From Saccopteryx bilineata (taxonomy: Eukaryota > Chordata > Mammalia > Chiroptera > Emballonuridae): DNA of 64,000 nt. Positions 10,611 through 23,310 of the stretch are shown here, piece after piece (the first letter of the stretch is position 1; each line of letters begins with the position of its first letter). The DNA lies in contig NC_089490.1 of assembly GCF_036850765.1 (NCBI RefSeq), forward strand, positions 97,018,074 through 97,082,073, given 5' to 3'. Under the pieces are notes generated by a model. That model saw nothing but the letters and a program-made list of their open reading frames with translations. It was not told where the DNA came from and searched no databases. A program made the position numbers and the translations under genes.

Positions 10611-12174
10611 AAATTTTAAAAAGGGCATTTTGGGGTGGGGAGAAGGCCTAACTGTACTTCATATAGTCCCTAATCACTTTAGAGAACCTAAAACCTCTCA
10701 ACCACCACTGGGCCTGGAAAACAGCAGGAGAACAGGATAAGAGGGTGAAGGTTCTGCATACCCTCCATCCATACATATTTTCCCTTCCAACAATTTTGAA
10801 CAGGTTCAGAGATAGAAGAGCCCAAGGTCATTGCTAACTACTGCTCTTGTATTGATGGGGGAGGAAAAATTGTAAAATGTGAGACGTGCAATTAGTTAAA
10901 TGGCTGCAGAAGGACCATAAAAATTACTCATTGTCACGGAAGGATTTATTCTGGCTCATGAAAATTATCCTGCTTCAGAGAACAGGTTTGCTAGTAATTG
11001 CAACAGTCCTGCCCAAATCTCCATGGCCTCTGAGCCTGGCCCTCTGAAATTGCTTGCAGGTGGCTTTGTGTGCACAGGAGCAGGGAGGGGGAGGAGCAGG
11101 CAGCAGCTCTGAGGTGGCAATGGCCATGCATGTTCTTGGTCTTACTGTTTTTCCTGCTGATCAGTAAAACTTCTGATGTTTAGCCGGTTATTTTTCCATC
11201 TCTTTCACAGGAAGCATTTTGTTAGTCTTGGAAATTATGTCCCACCTCCCATTGGATTACGTAAGAAAAGTGCTCCTGGGACTTGGTTGTGGCCACTCAG
11301 CCTGTCGCAACAAGCTCCAAGCTCTGAGGCTCTCCCGCAGGTAAGGTTGGTGATTTCTTACAAACCCCTCCCAGCTCTTTTAACTATCCCAGGAAGGGTC
11401 TGAGCCACCTATTTTGCACGCTTCCTTGTTATGTGGTGAGTTTTTTTTAGCTTTTGAAAGGCATTAAGTCAGAGGGATCTGAGCTGCAATCCCAGCTCTA
11501 CCACTCGCTGGCATGTGACCCCAGAAGCCCTTGAGATGATTCTGGGGAGCATATCTGGGAAGGTTCTTCTGTTAGAAGAACTGGACATGGTTTCCCACCA
11601 GCAGTGATGGGTTGATATAACATTGGTTTGTTGCCTTGTGCCTGGAGGGGAGGGTTCCTCTGATAGAATCCATGACTGACTCCAGGGCAGGAATGTCCCT
11701 GGATGACATGAGAGTCCCAGAGTGAGAGAAGGCCTGGGACACAGTGTCCCATATCTCTCTCAGAACACCCCATAGTTTTGGCCTGCCTTTCCCCCTCAGA
11801 ACCCCAGAATTTCTCATCTGGGGTTACCAGAATCCTGCTTTACAGAGACATCACACCTCTTTGGGCCTCCAGTGACTTCTAAAAACGCTAGGCACGCTGA
11901 GAAATGGTGACCAGCTGAAGATTGGGATGCTGGCACCAGGAGGGGAGGAGAGGGGTAGTGGAGGTCATTGGGTTCTAAGGCTGGGCTGAGAGCTGTCTCT
12001 GCGTTGTTTTCTCTGTTCTGAGACTGACTTGTTTCTACCAGAGTTTGGTGTGAGAAAGAAAAAAGAATGAGATAATTACAATCATGCATAAAATCTCCTG
12101 ATTAAATATCCTGAAGTACAGAAACGACCATCTATTATTTTTACAAAAGTTTAGTATAGAGCTAATCAAATGCC
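10611..12174. other. Unique non-coding DNA
   Basis: Somewhat GC-richer than the surroundings between 11000 and 12060. Several overlapping 60-90 codon frames on both strands have no recognisable domain. No repeat recognised. Confidence 0.45.
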
Positions 12175-12370
12175 AAGTACGGTAGTAAGACTTTACAAGC
12201 ACTTACTCAGTCCTTGAAACAGTCCTAGGAGGTTGGTGCATGATTAGCCCCATTTTACAAAAGAGGGAAAAGCAGCGTAAATATGTTGAGCAGCTCGCCC
12301 CAGATCACACAGCTCCTAAGTGTCAGTGCGAGGATTTGAACCCTACAAGTCTGGCCTTTAGTTTGTGCCC
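12175..12370 (-). repeat. MIR SINE, antisense
   Basis: Contains CCCCATTTTACAAAAGAGGGAAAAG, then CCAGATCACACAGCTCCTAAGTG and GGATTTGAACCC, the reverse complement of the MIR core and tRNA head. Ancient. Confidence 0.8.
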
Positions 12371-13414
12371 TTCAATGCATTCTCTAAGAAACAAAACAAA
12401 AAACCATGCTATGCTGCCTCCCAATCTTAGAAAGGCCTGGGTCCTCCTAGTTCTCATGACTGTAATCTCTACTCTTCTTCAGCCTTGCACATCCAGACCT
12501 TATCCTGCGTCTTATCGTTATGTGGAACAACACTACCTTGTTTTATTTTTTAATAGAGAGGATTTGTTTTGTTTTGTTTTGTTTTTTTAGAGAAAGTAAA
12601 CATTTGAAGCTTCAACATATAGGGTTTTTCAACTCTAAAATTTTGTACTTTTATGAGCTACGATAAGTTTAGAAACGGCGTAGTCAGGAAAAAAAAAAAA
12701 TCACCCAAAGGAAATTTAATCTACGTCAGCCGCTCTATCTCAAAAATCTTAAATAAGAATTGACAAGACTATTGTTTTCAGTTCAGTTTAATATTTATCC
12801 TTTATCTAAAATCTCAACAGCCATCCTGACCACCACTTTCTCTAGTTTTAGGAACAAGGTCTCCAGCTTTTCACTCAAAATGCATATGGCTCCCTCCTGC
12901 CAGTCACATCCCTCCAGCCTCCTTACAGACCGGCCCGTGTCAGTCACCCTCCCTCTGTTCTGGAACCACAAACCCTCCTGACTGTTCGTTCCCTTTAGTG
13001 AAGCTTTCAACAAGCTTGACTCTCTCCCATTCTAAAAATAAAATCGCCTTTGACTCTTAGTACCCCTGCACCTACAGATCTTGCTCCTTCTCGTCTCAGA
13101 CAAACTTCTTGAAAGATTAGTGAATGTTTTCCCCTTTGAATTTCTCACTAATCCAAGTGTGGAGGGTTTTGTTCCCCTAGTCTTTTTTTTGCCCGTTTGC
13201 TTCTTGCTTTATTTTGTTTTAGAGATAAGAAAAGATCAACAGAGTAAAGAAAAAGAATTTTTAATCCACCTGCTCCAGCACAAAAAAAAAACACAAAAAA
13301 ACCCCACAAAAACCATGCCATCTGATTTAAATCATTCTTGCAGTCTATTTGTTTTAAAAATTAAAGTTTGTGAAACAGACTTCATTCTTTCATCATCTGC
13401 TATCTATATCAGAG
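12371..13414. other. Non-coding DNA with a short (GTTTT)n run
   Basis: A GTTTT pentanucleotide run lies at about 12564-12588. The rest shows no recognised repeat or gene. Confidence 0.45.
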
Positions 13415-14230
13415 TGCATTAGTTTCCTAGGGCTGCCATAACAAGTTACCCAGAAACTTGCTGGCTTAAAACCACAGAAATGTGTCCTGTCACAGTTCCA
13501 GAGTGCCGAAGACTGAGATCAAGGTGTTGGCAGAGCTGTACTCCCACTGGAGGCTCTAGGATGGAATCTGTCCGTTACCTCTTCCTTCTTCTGGTGGCAA
13601 TGGGCATTCACGGCGGCTGCATTATTCCAATCTCTGCCTCCGTCTTCACATAGCACTGTCCTCCATGTTTTCTCCTTTTCTGTCCTATATAAGGACCCTG
13701 ATCATGGGAATTAAGGCCCGCCAGGGTAGTCCTGGATGACCTCATCACAGAACCTTTAACTTGGCCCTGGTCGGTTGGCTTACTGGAAGAACATTGGCCT
13801 TGTGTGTGGAAGTCCCAAGTTCGATTCCTGTTCAGGGCACAGAGGAGAAGTGACCATCTGCTTCTTTACCCCACCCCCTCTTCTCTCTATCTCTTTCTCT
13901 TCCCCTCCCGCAGCCAAGGCTCGAATGGTTCAAGCAAAGTTGGCTTCTTGCTCTGAGATTGGCTACAAGGCCTCGCCTCAGATGTTAAAATTGCTTGGTT
14001 GTCGAGTAACAGAGCAGTGGCCCCAGATGGGCAGAGCATAGCCTGGTAGGGGCCTTGCCGAGTGGATTCCGGTTGAGGTGCATGCTGGAGTCTGTCTCTG
14101 CCTCCCTGCTTCTCACTTAAAAAAAACAAAGAACCCTTAACTTAGCTGTATCTGCAAAGACACTTTCCCATGTAAGGCAAAATTCAAAGGATGCAGGGAT
14201 TAAGATATGGGCATATCATTTTAAGGGCCT
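13415..14230 (+). mobile_element. MaLR-type LTR, interrupted by a SINE
   Basis: Begins TGCATTAGTTTCCTAGGGCTG and continues with blocks typical of MST/MLT-like MaLR LTRs: AACTTGCTGGCTTAAAACCA, AATCTCTGCCTCCGTCTTCACAT, TATAAGGACCCTGATCATG and GATGACCTCATC. After the SINE it resumes with GCTGTATCTGCAAAGACACTTTCCC. No internal retroviral genes are present, so it is a solo LTR or an LTR fragment. Confidence 0.8.
13763..14130 (+). mobile_element. Long tRNA-derived bat SINE, older copy
   Basis: Same family as 6388-6764 but more diverged. It starts GGCCCTGGTCGGTTGGCTTA and ends in an A-rich tail. Target duplication GAACCTTTAACTT (13750-13762) against GAACCCTTAACTT (14131-14143), one mismatch. Inserted into the MaLR LTR. 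Confidence 0.93.
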
Positions 14231-14429
14231 ACATGGAGGGAGGGCTGATAAAATAGTATGATAAAAGATTAGCCTTTACATTTTAAAAGGTAAATGTAAG
14301 CATTGACTGTAAATTAGAGCTCAAACTGGATTTGGATTTAAAGGATAAAGAGCTAAAATTGAGAGAGGCTATGTATTTTGGAGTATGTACTACAGCAAGA
14401 TTATAAACTGCCCCTAAACCGATTTTTGG

Positions 14430-14955
14430 CAAATTTGTTCTAATTATTCATAGTAGGTATTTGCTGTTGTATGACCCCTCAGTACCCCTTTCATCTCTTT
14501 TCTCCCATATAGAATCAGAATTTCCCTCTCAGTCAGTAAACTTCCGGCGAGGCTTCTCCCCCCTACAAAGTTGAAACACATGACAAGGTTGAAACACAGA
14601 CCTGGCCAATCATATATCCCCTTGGCCAAAGTGATTGGTTCAGAGATGAACATAGGACCCAATCACAGTTAATGAGATATTTGCTAGGGTTGTTTTTTAG
14701 AGAAGCAGGTAAATTTCCCCCTAGAGACCGGACCCTGAGATCATCTCAAACTGTTGCCACCAAGGCTTAAGAATGAAGCCAACACAATGGAAGCACAAGG
14801 CCTGCCAAAATCACTTGAGCCCTCAGGATAAGTCACTCTTGAAGCACTACCTTTTTATATATGAGCCCATAAATTCCCATTTATTGTTCAAGCAAGTTGA
14901 TATTGGCTTGTCTGTTACTTGCTAACAAAAGAGTCCCATTTGATTGATACAACAT
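14430..14955 (+). repeat. Ancient LTR-like interspersed repeat, family unassigned
   Basis: The order AAGTGATTGGTTCAGAGATG, GACCCAATCACAGTTAATGAGA, AAGAATGAAGCCAACACAATGG, AGCCCATAAATTCCCATTTATTG, AACAAAAGAGTCCC resembles a common ancient mammalian repeat with an LTR-like poly(A) signal region. I recognise the pattern but not its name with certainty. Confidence 0.45.
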
Positions 14956-16459
14956 TCTTTCAAAATAGAATAAAAGTTAACTAAACCTTTATGCTAAGAG
15001 TAAATTTGTACAATTAAGGGGTTTGTAGTACATTCACAGAGTTGTGCAACCATCACCACTAATCCCAGTACATGTTTATCAACCCAAAACAAAGCCCCAT
15101 TCTGATTAGCAATTACTCCCCACTTTTCTCTCCCCCAGACACTGACAGCTGGTAATCCACTTTCTGTCTCTATGGATTTGCCTAGTCTCGGAACTTCATT
15201 TAAATGGAATCATACAGTATGTGTGGTCTTTTGTGTCTGGTTCTTTCACTTAGTATAATCCTTTCAAGGGTCTTCTATGTATTGTGTCTTGTTTCTACAC
15301 TCCTGCCTATCACTGGTCATTATTCCACTGTATGGGCAAATCACATTTTGTATATCCATTCCTCAGTTGATGGACATTTGGTTGTTTCCATTCCTTGTAT
15401 TTGGCTGTTATAAATAATGCAGCTATGAATATTTGTATACTATTTTTCATGTGGACATGTTTTCATTTCTCTTAGGTATATAGGTAGGAGTGGATTTCCA
15501 GATCATATGGTTATTCTATGTTTAACTTTTTGAGGAACTGCCAAACAGTTTTCAAAACTGGCTACAACATTTTACAATCCGGCCAGAAACATATGAGGTT
15601 TCCAGTTTCCCTACATCCTCACCAACACTTATTATTGTGTATCTTTTTTATTATAGCCATCTTAGAGGGAATGAAATGTTACATCATTTTGCTTGTGATT
15701 TGCATTTCCCTAATGGTTAAAGATGTTAACCATCTTTGCATGCTCTTTTTGACCATTGGTATATCTTTTTTTTTTTTGAGAAATAGTTATTAAAAATCCT
15801 TAGCCTGTTTAAAAAAAATAGGTTATTTGTCCTTTTATTGTTGATTTGCAAAAGTTATTTATTCTGGATACAAGTTCCTTATCAGATATATGATTGGCAA
15901 ATGTTTTCTTTCAATCTGTAGGTTACCCTTTCAGTTTTTTGGATGATGTCCTTTGAAGAATAAGTTTTTAATTTTAATGAAGGCCAATTTATCTATTTTC
16001 TTTTCCACTTGTGGTTTTGGTGTTATATCTAAGAAAGTCTTCAAAGACCAATTTAAGGTCATAAGATAAGTTCTATTGTTTTACCCCAAGAGTTATAATG
16101 TTTTAGCTTTTATATTTATATATGACCCACTTTAAGTTAATACTTACTTGTAACTGGTACAAGGAAGGGGTCCAAGAACATTCATTTGCATACAAATATC
16201 TAAATATTTCAGCACCATTTGTTGACTATCATTTCCCCACTGAATTACAATATCTTGGCACTTTTACTGAAAACCAGTTGACCATAGATATAATATATGA
16301 GTTTACTTCCGGGCTTTCAATCTCTTTCATTGGACTGTATGTCTATCATTATACTAACAATAAACTGTCTTGATCACTGTTCCGTTGATGTAAGTATTAG
16401 AATTGGGCAGTGTAAGTCCTCCAACTTTGTTCTTTTTAAGGGTTGCATTGGAAGATTGT

Positions 16460-16640
16460 ATAAGGGGGTAAATAGTGAAGGAAGGAGACTTGACTTGGGG
16501 TGGTGAACACACAGTACAGTGTACAGATGAAGTTTTGTGGAACTGTACACCTGAACCCTGTGCAATTTTGTTAACCAGTGTCACCCCAATAAATTCAATA
16601 AAACAGAAAATATCAAAAAAACAAAAAATAAAATAAAATA
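16460..16640 (+). mobile_element. Short L1 3' end inserted in sense orientation
   Basis: Contains GAGACTTGACTTGGGGTGGTGAACACAC and ends GTTAACCAGTGTCACCCCAATAAATTC plus an A-rich tail, in the opposite orientation to its L1 host. Same family as 54126-54345 and 58800-59008. Confidence 0.7.
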
Positions 16641-17851
16641 AGAATTTTTGGGCTATAAGGTCCCTTGAATTTTCACAAAAATTTTAAAATCTGCTGGTTT
16701 ATTTTTGCAAAAAAGGAAACTAGAATTTTGATTGAGATTGTATTGAATCTGGAGATCACCGTGGGGAATATTTCCACCTTAACAACATTGAGTTTTCTAA
16801 TCCACCAACACAGGATGGCTTCCTATTTATTTGGGTTTTCTTTAATTTTCTCATCAATGCTTTGGACTTTTTAGTTGACAAGTCTTGTACATGTTTTATT
16901 AGATTTATTCTTAGGTTCTCAATTCTTTTTGATGCTATTATAAATGGATTTATTTCCTTAATTTCATTTTTTTTTTTGTTCCTTGCTAATGTATAGAAAT
17001 CCATTTGGTTTTTGTAGATTGATTTTGTATCCTGCAACTTTGCTGCACTCATTTTATTGCAGATTCCTTATTATTTCTCTATAGATCATGTGATATAAAA
17101 ATGGAGTTAATTTTACTTCTTCCAATATGAATGCCTTTTACTTATTTTGCTTACCTAACTTCTCTGACCAGACTTTTCAGTACATTGTTGAATAAAAGTG
17201 CTCAGAATAAGACTCCTTGTTTTCTTCCTAATCTTTGGGGAAATATTTTCTCTTTTACATTAGGTATGGTGGTGGTTGTGGGATTTTCATAGATGATCTT
17301 TATCAGGTGAAGGAAGTTCCTATCTATTCCTAATTTGTTGAGTGTTTTATCATGAAAGAATGATAGATTTTGTCAAATGCTTATTATTCATCTTTTAAAG
17401 CAATTGTGTAGTTTTTGTCCTTTAATCTATTCATATGATATGTCATATTGATTAATTTTTATGTGTTAAACTAACCTTGCATTCCTGAGGTAAATACTAT
17501 TTGGTTATGACATATCATCTTCTTTACATATTTCTAGATTTGTTTTGCTAGTATTGTGTTGAAGATTTTTTTCATCTATATTTATAAAGGATGTCAACCT
17601 TTATTTTTCCTGTGATACCTTTGTCTGGTTTCAGCATCAGGATAATATTGGCCTCACAGGATGAGTTAGAGGTAGTCCTTCTTCATTTAATTTTTGGCAG
17701 AATTTGTGAAGAATTGATATTAACTTGTCTTTAAATGATTGATAGAATTCACCAGTAAAGCCATGTAGACCTGGCTTTTTTGGTAGGAAAATTTTTGATT
17801 ACTAATTCAATCTATTTGTTATAGGTCTATTCAGATTTCTTATTTCTTCTT

Positions 17852-18227
17852 TTTTTTTTTTTTTTTTTTGGATTTTTCTGAAGCAGGAAACAGGGAGGCA
17901 GTCAGACTCCCACATGCACCTGACCGGGATCCACCCCACACGCCCACCAGGGGGCAATGCTCTGCCCATCCGGAGCGTCGCTCTGTTGCGACCAGAGCCA
18001 CTCTAGCGCCTGAGGCAGAGGCCAAGGAGCCATTCCCAGCACCTGGGCCATCTTTTGCTCCAATGGAGCCTCGGCTGCGGGCGGGGAAGAGAGAGACAGA
18101 GAGGAAGGAAAGGGGGAGGGGTGGAGAAGCAGATGGGTGCCTCTCCTCTGTGCCCTGGCCGGGATTCGAACCCGGGACTTCTGCACTCCAGGCCGACGCT
18201 CTATCACTGAGCCAACCAGCCAGGGCC
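17852..18227 (-). mobile_element. Long tRNA-derived bat SINE, antisense
   Basis: Minus-strand copy: T-run (tail) at the left, tRNA-like head ending CCAACCAGCCAGGGCC at the right. Target duplication TCTTATTTCTTCTT at 17838-17851 and 18228-18241. Inserted in the ancient L1. Carries a CTCF-core-like CCACCAGGGGGC at 17944-17955. The overlapping open frames of 101 and 126 codons are frames through this SINE. Confidence 0.96.
17944..17955 (+). promoter_or_regulatory. CTCF-core-like motif in SINE
   Basis: CCACCAGGGGGC matches the remembered CTCF core exactly across these 12 positions. Occupancy is unknown. Confidence 0.4.
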
Positions 18228-18410
18228 TCTTATTTCTTCTTAAGCTAGTTTTGGTAGTTTGTCTCTTTCTTGGAATTTATTCACTTCTTCTCAGTTATCT
18301 TATTATTTCGGAAGGCACCACTTTTTATTTCTGCAAGGTTGGTATTGGCATTTGCTCTTTCATCTCTCATTCCTGATTTTTGTAATCTGAGTGTTTTCTC
18401 TCTCCCCCCA

Positions 18411-20159
18411 CGCCCAATCTCTCCCCCTACTCTTTTCCGTTTAGGTCTAAAACACATTCTAAGACACAGGTAATATGATAAGATTGTTGCCTTAATTTGA
18501 ATACTTATGGAACTAGTATGGGTAATAAGAATAAAAACAAAAACTAAATTTCTACAGCAACTTATTTTTAGGTGGTGGTATCCTGCTACTTACTTATCTG
18601 TGTCTGGACTCTTGACCAGATAACATTCTTAGCTCTAGATTCCTTATTTACAGCACATTATAATAATTATAATAATGAACTCTCAAGTTGTAGTGAAGAG
18701 CAAATGACAAAGAATATGTGGAAAGATTTATAAATCAAGTGCAATAAAAAGCTTTATTATTCAACATGAAACTGATTATGAACTCTATCTTATGTGTTTA
18801 GAAGTATGGAGCCCATTAAATATGGGATAATCAATGACTCATTCAAGATGTAGCAGAGATGAATGACAAATCTAGAAGGTTACTTGCAGGCTCTATAGCA
18901 AGAGTATATTTCTCCTTAAATTTTGTTCCCAAAGCAACTCATATAACTCACCATAATGTCAGCTCTGCTACTCATTGCATCCTCCACCATCCCCTCCCCC
19001 AGTGCTGACATTTTCAGTATATGTACTGCTGAAACAAGCATGAGATATATTTATTTTCTTTGTTTTTACAAGTGTGGGTGATGGAGGCTCAATGCAGATA
19101 ACTTATACAGTCCAGTAGCTATGTTTCGCAATGTGCCTGCAGCAGACTCAGAAAAGACATCACCAGCCTTCTTATCAATAACTTGTGCACTGGATACCTG
19201 GCCAGGGACTGCCATAAACAACAGAGGCTGGGGAGTGGCAGGAGGGAGAAGGTTCTGTTGGGGAGGGTGTTTTCGGCGGGAGCAGCATCCCTGTGTCAAA
19301 GGGGCTCCTTCTGGGAATTGAGCCCTATGGAACCACAGGTATGCACACACAGGGGAAAAAAGAAGTCAGTGAATGCCTGGTCTGTGTTTGGGCTTGTGGA
19401 AAGGATTGCATTTCCTTTCTTTTTGTCTATTCATATATTCTCAGACCACTAATTCCTTTAATCAATAGCAAAGATTTGTACCAGGTGTCTCAGAGATGCC
19501 AGCATTTGCTTGTCAGGCTAATGCCACTTAATCTCTTCTCTTGCAGAGCCTGCTCAGGGACTCTTAGTAGACCCCACTTGGGGGCTGGCTTCTTCCGAGT
19601 GGTTAGGATGCATGGGACCATGGATTGAAGGGAGCCAGAGGCAACCGCTATTTTATAAGTCATTACTTATTTGGACAGCACTTCCTAAAGTATTTTCTTA
19701 TTCACATTCCAGCAGTCAGACAGAATAAAGCTTACTGTATTTCATAGAATTCAGGAAATAAAAAATGCTGCAAATTAAAATATGACACACCACTGACTAT
19801 AAGACATATCCCAACTTCAGAGACATTAAAATGTGGTTAAATACATATATGCATATGTGCATGCATGAGTGTGCATTTGGTTATCTTGGAATCAGTGAAA
19901 TTTAGTTCTATGTCTATTTAACAGGAGAGAAGGAAAAAGATCCAGAGACATTAAATGACAAAACTGAGATCTAGTTGCCTAGTTCTCAGTATTCTGGTTC
20001 CTAGTGCAGCGCAATTTTTAACACAAAGTCTATAACACAATACTCAAGAGAACTTGGGCAAGCCACATATCTACCCTGGGTTCTGCTTCTCTTCTCTATG
20101 GAATTGAGATGAGAATATTTGATGCCCCTGTTCCAGACAGCTATTATGAACTTCACATT
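18411..20159. other. Unique non-coding DNA
   Basis: No gene or repeat recognised. Overlapping frames on both strands at 19066-19628 have no recognisable domain. Confidence 0.5.
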
Positions 20160-20330
20160 AAAAAATGCAATTGGTTCTCCTTTTTATTATTATTATTAAC
20201 TGACCAAGAATTTATTGAGTTCTTCTTTGTGGTAAGCACGGCATCAGTTTTGAGGAGTTGAATGGACATAAACATGGTCTCTGCCTTTGTGAAATTTCGA
20301 ATACAGCACTTTGAAATCTTCAGAGGATTA
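20160..20330 (-). repeat. L2-like fragment, antisense
   Basis: TTTATTGAGTTCTTCTTTGTGG followed by AAGCACGGCATCAG and an AACATGGTCTCTGCC block fits an antisense L2 3' end. Weak. Confidence 0.35.
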
Positions 20331-20559
20331 TACAATTATGAGTATTGTTGAGGTTGTCATCACTGGAGATGCTGGAGAAAAGTCTTTCAGTGGGCTCTAA
20401 TAGATTAACAATGAGGGAATAGAAGGTGGTACCCTGCCTTTGCCTAAGAGGACCCTCTAGATATGGCACCTAGAATTTTCCCAGGCCTAATAGCAACACC
20501 TGAATGTATAAAATTGGAATTCTGGTCCCAATACACTTCGCCAGTCCTTTCTTGCTGTG

Positions 20560-20920
20560 TGACCTCTAGTTCTCTTCCACTCCCTTGAACTTGCCATGTG
20601 CTTTCTCATCTGTGTGTCTTATTCTCATCCTTTCATCTTCTCAATTCTATTTGGAAAAATCCTGCCCATCCTCAAGCCCCAAGTGTTTTGAATAGTTTTC
20701 TAATCACCTCCAACCACAATGATTTCCTTCTTTTCAATTCCTTCAGCATGTTTTTGCAGCCCTAGTCATTTAGCATTTACCGTGTTCTCTTTTTCTGAAG
20801 ACATCTCTGTGCGTGCCTTGTCTCCCCACCTATTGAAAGGGCTCTATCTTACTCACCTTTGTCTCTCCCTCAGTATCAAGTATCCATGTATTGATTATAT
20901 ATTGCTGGTTTAGCCTCTCC
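20560..20920 (+). repeat. L2-like fragment, sense
   Basis: Diverged text with CATCCTCAAGCCCCAAGTG and a CTCACCTTTGTCTCTCCCTCAGTATC region, like the L2 3' half. Weak. Confidence 0.35.
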
Positions 20921-21429
20921 ATCCTCACCCGTGGACTCTGTTTTATATAAGTGAACACACAATTTTATAAAATTGAAAACTGGGTTCTAGCAAATGTTAT
21001 TTGTGGTGAAACCAAAGTTAAGACTGCTGAAGCTCCTCATCCAAAGATGTTTTCCAAGTTGAGAGCTGAGGCCAAGTGACAAATGAACTTTGTAAGATAT
21101 ATATGATGGGCCTTACTCTACCCTACTTTTTGTTGTATTTTTCTAACATACCATATTCTGATGTTAAGGAGAAAATAGAATTTGTATTTAGCCTTAGAAG
21201 GAGTACAATGAGCAGGGGAAGCACAATAGTGCTGGCACTATAATTAGTGCTTATTAAATATTTGTTGAAAAGAATGAATGAAGGAATGAGAGTTAGTTAG
21301 CCATATAAGAGGGTTGCCAAAGTAAATGGCTGAAGCTTGTACCTGGTGCTAATTTTTTTTTTTTTTTGCTAACTCACTGATGGTGCTGTTGCTGTCTGAG
21401 AGACTGTTGTGGGGTTACAGCCTCTTAGA

Positions 21430-21975
21430 CCTCTTCTTCAAATAGGCCAACATACTCCCAGCTTAGGACCTTAGCATAGTATACAGTATCCCCACTACCC
21501 AGCATGCTCTTTCTGCAGATTTTGTGTGTGATTTGCTCTCTTACTTCATTCAAGATTCTGTTTAAACAAAACTTTAGCAGAGAGTCCTTCTCTCAAAACC
21601 ACATCTTAAATAGTACTTTCAATCACTCTCTATCTCCCAACCTACTTCTTTGTCTTCAGAGTACTCATCACCACTCAGCTGTTATCACCTTGGTGCTGCT
21701 GGGAGTGTGCAGGGCATAGCCTATGTGTGACCATATGCAGTGGTCTCTCTTTAGAAGACATAGTATGTATTGCTTTATTTGTTCATTGTCTATCTCTCAT
21801 CACTATAATCTAAGCTCCATAATAAAGATTCGGTGTAGTTCACTGAATTTCTAATGCCTAGAACAGAGTTTGGCATAGGGTAGGTATTCAACATATATTT
21901 GTTGGATGGATGGATGGATGGATGGATGGATGGATGGATGGTCGGATGGATGGATGGATGGATGGATGGATAGAT
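21430..21975 (+). repeat. L2-like 3' region ending in a (GGAT)n array
   Basis: CATGCTCTTTCTGCAG, then CTGTTTAAACAAAACTTTAGC, ATAATCTAAGCTCCATAATAAAG, GCCTAGAACAGAGTTTGGCATAG and GTATTCAACATATATTTGTTGGATGG follow L2 order. The terminal TGAATGAATG-type tail appears to have become the GGAT microsatellite. Confidence 0.5.
21903..21972. repeat. (GGAT)n microsatellite
   Basis: Tetranucleotide array with one GTCGGATGG interruption near 21942. It explains the HPSI-type open frames on the minus strand. Confidence 0.95.
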
Positions 21976-22325
21976 GAGACCTAGGACTAACTTTATCTTC
22001 ACTCCAATAGCATGATACTATTCTCTTCCCTACATCCTTTGTCAAAGAATGAAAAGCAGGATCCTACCAACTTTTTTCTTAGATTCATGTCATGTCAGAT
22101 CTTATAGAACATTAGCAAACATCTCATGCAAACCTCTTATTTACATGTGCAAAATCAGAGCTCTGAATGGTCTTAAGGACTCAGCAAGTTCTTAAGGCTC
22201 ATCACAGAAGAGTGAAGGCCCAAATGTGTTCAAACCTATCAAGTCTTTATTGAGGGCTATTATATAACTAACACTAGGTTTCAATTTAGCTGGAGAGATG
22301 AGAGAAAAACTTATATCAAGTGCAC

Positions 22326-23067
22326 AAATCTTTTTTTATTGATTTTAATTTATTGTGTTTACATAAATTCTAGTGTCCCCCCAAATGCATCCCCCCACCC
22401 CCATGTTCCCCTCAACATCCCTCCTGCCCCCTCCTCCCAACACACTCCCCCTTCCTTCCAGGATTTGTTTTTCTACTTTTTATAACACTGTATTATGTGT
22501 ATATAATTTTACCAATCTCTTTCCCTTCTCTGATCTCATCCTATCATCCCTTTTCCCTCTGTCTGCTTTCCCTCTGGCCCCTTTGATCCTGCCTCTATCT
22601 CTATTCTGTTCCTCAGTTCACATTGTTCATTGGATTCCTCAAATGAGTGAGGTCATATGATATTTTTCTTTCTCTGCCTGGCTTATTTCACTTAGCATAA
22701 TAGTTTCCAGGTCCATCCATGTTGTCGCAAAAGGTAAGACTTCCTTACTTTTCATGGCCCCGTAGTATTCCACTGTGTATATGTACCATTGCTTTTTAAT
22801 CCACTCGTCCACTGATGGACACTTAGGCTGTTTCCAAATCTTGGCTATTGTAAACAATGCTACTATAAACATGGGGGTGCATTTTCCTTTTGAATCGTTG
22901 ATGTGGTGTTCTTGGGATATATTCCTAAGAGTGGGATGGCTGCATCAAAAGGCAGCTCGATTTTTAATTTTTTGTGGAATCTCCATACTGTTTTCCACAG
23001 TGGCTGCACCAGTCTGCATTCCCACCAGCAGTGCAGTAGGGTTCCCTTTTCTCCACATCCTCACCAG
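22326..23067 (-). mobile_element. L1 3' end, antisense, relatively young
   Basis: Starts with a T-run (poly(A) tail), then the 3' UTR with a C-rich stretch at 22376-22460, then antisense sequence up to a CACATCCTCACCAGCA 5' end. A 78-codon minus-strand frame (22639-22872) reads through a conserved part near the 3' end. Same 3' UTR lineage as 34515-35050. An AAATCTT repeat at both ends may be part of a target duplication. Confidence 0.85.
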
Positions 23068-23074
23068 CAAATCT

Positions 23075-23310
23075 TTAAGGCTCAGTGGAGATAGCTGTAT
23101 GTGTGAAAGAGGGTCAGAGAGTTCAGACAGGTCTGGATGGGTCAGGAAAGATTTCAGGGAGGAGGCAGTAATTCCACTGAGGCTTGGAGGACAAATAGGC
23201 TTGGTGGAGATGAAGCACATTCAGAATGTGTATGAAAATGAACAAAGCCATGGCAGTGGGAATGGCCTAGGACCTAGATTCTAGATGTATTTATAAGACA
23301 GACTAAATTC
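23075..23310 (-). repeat. L2-like fragment, antisense
   Basis: GGTCAGGAAAGATTTCAGGGAGGAGGCAG and CCATGGCAGTGGGAATGGC resemble antisense L2. Strongly diverged. Confidence 0.3.

Larger units (their letters stand above)
15010..18410 (-). mobile_element. Ancient antisense L1, about 2.8 kb without insertions
   Basis: Reads as the reverse complement of an L1 3' half. The 3' UTR/end is at 15010-15650 (GTACATTCACAGAGTTGTGCAACC, then GGAATCATACAGTATG). ORF2 remnants follow (TTGATTTGCAAAAGTTATTTATTCTGG; antisense reverse-transcriptase downstream region at 16650-17800). Many stops and frameshifts; the longest surviving frame is about 98 codons (16756-17052, minus). A sense L1 3' end (16460-16640) and a SINE (17852-18227) are inserted in it. 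Confidence 0.85.

Noticed and set aside
17868..18248. 126-codon frame and its antisense partner
   Set aside because: Body of the antisense SINE at 17852-18227.
21790..22045. HPSI-repeat protein frames
   Set aside because: Translation of the (GGAT)n microsatellite.
22775..23284. 169-codon plus-strand open frame
   Set aside because: Runs antisense through an L1 3' end and into neighbouring DNA; no domain.
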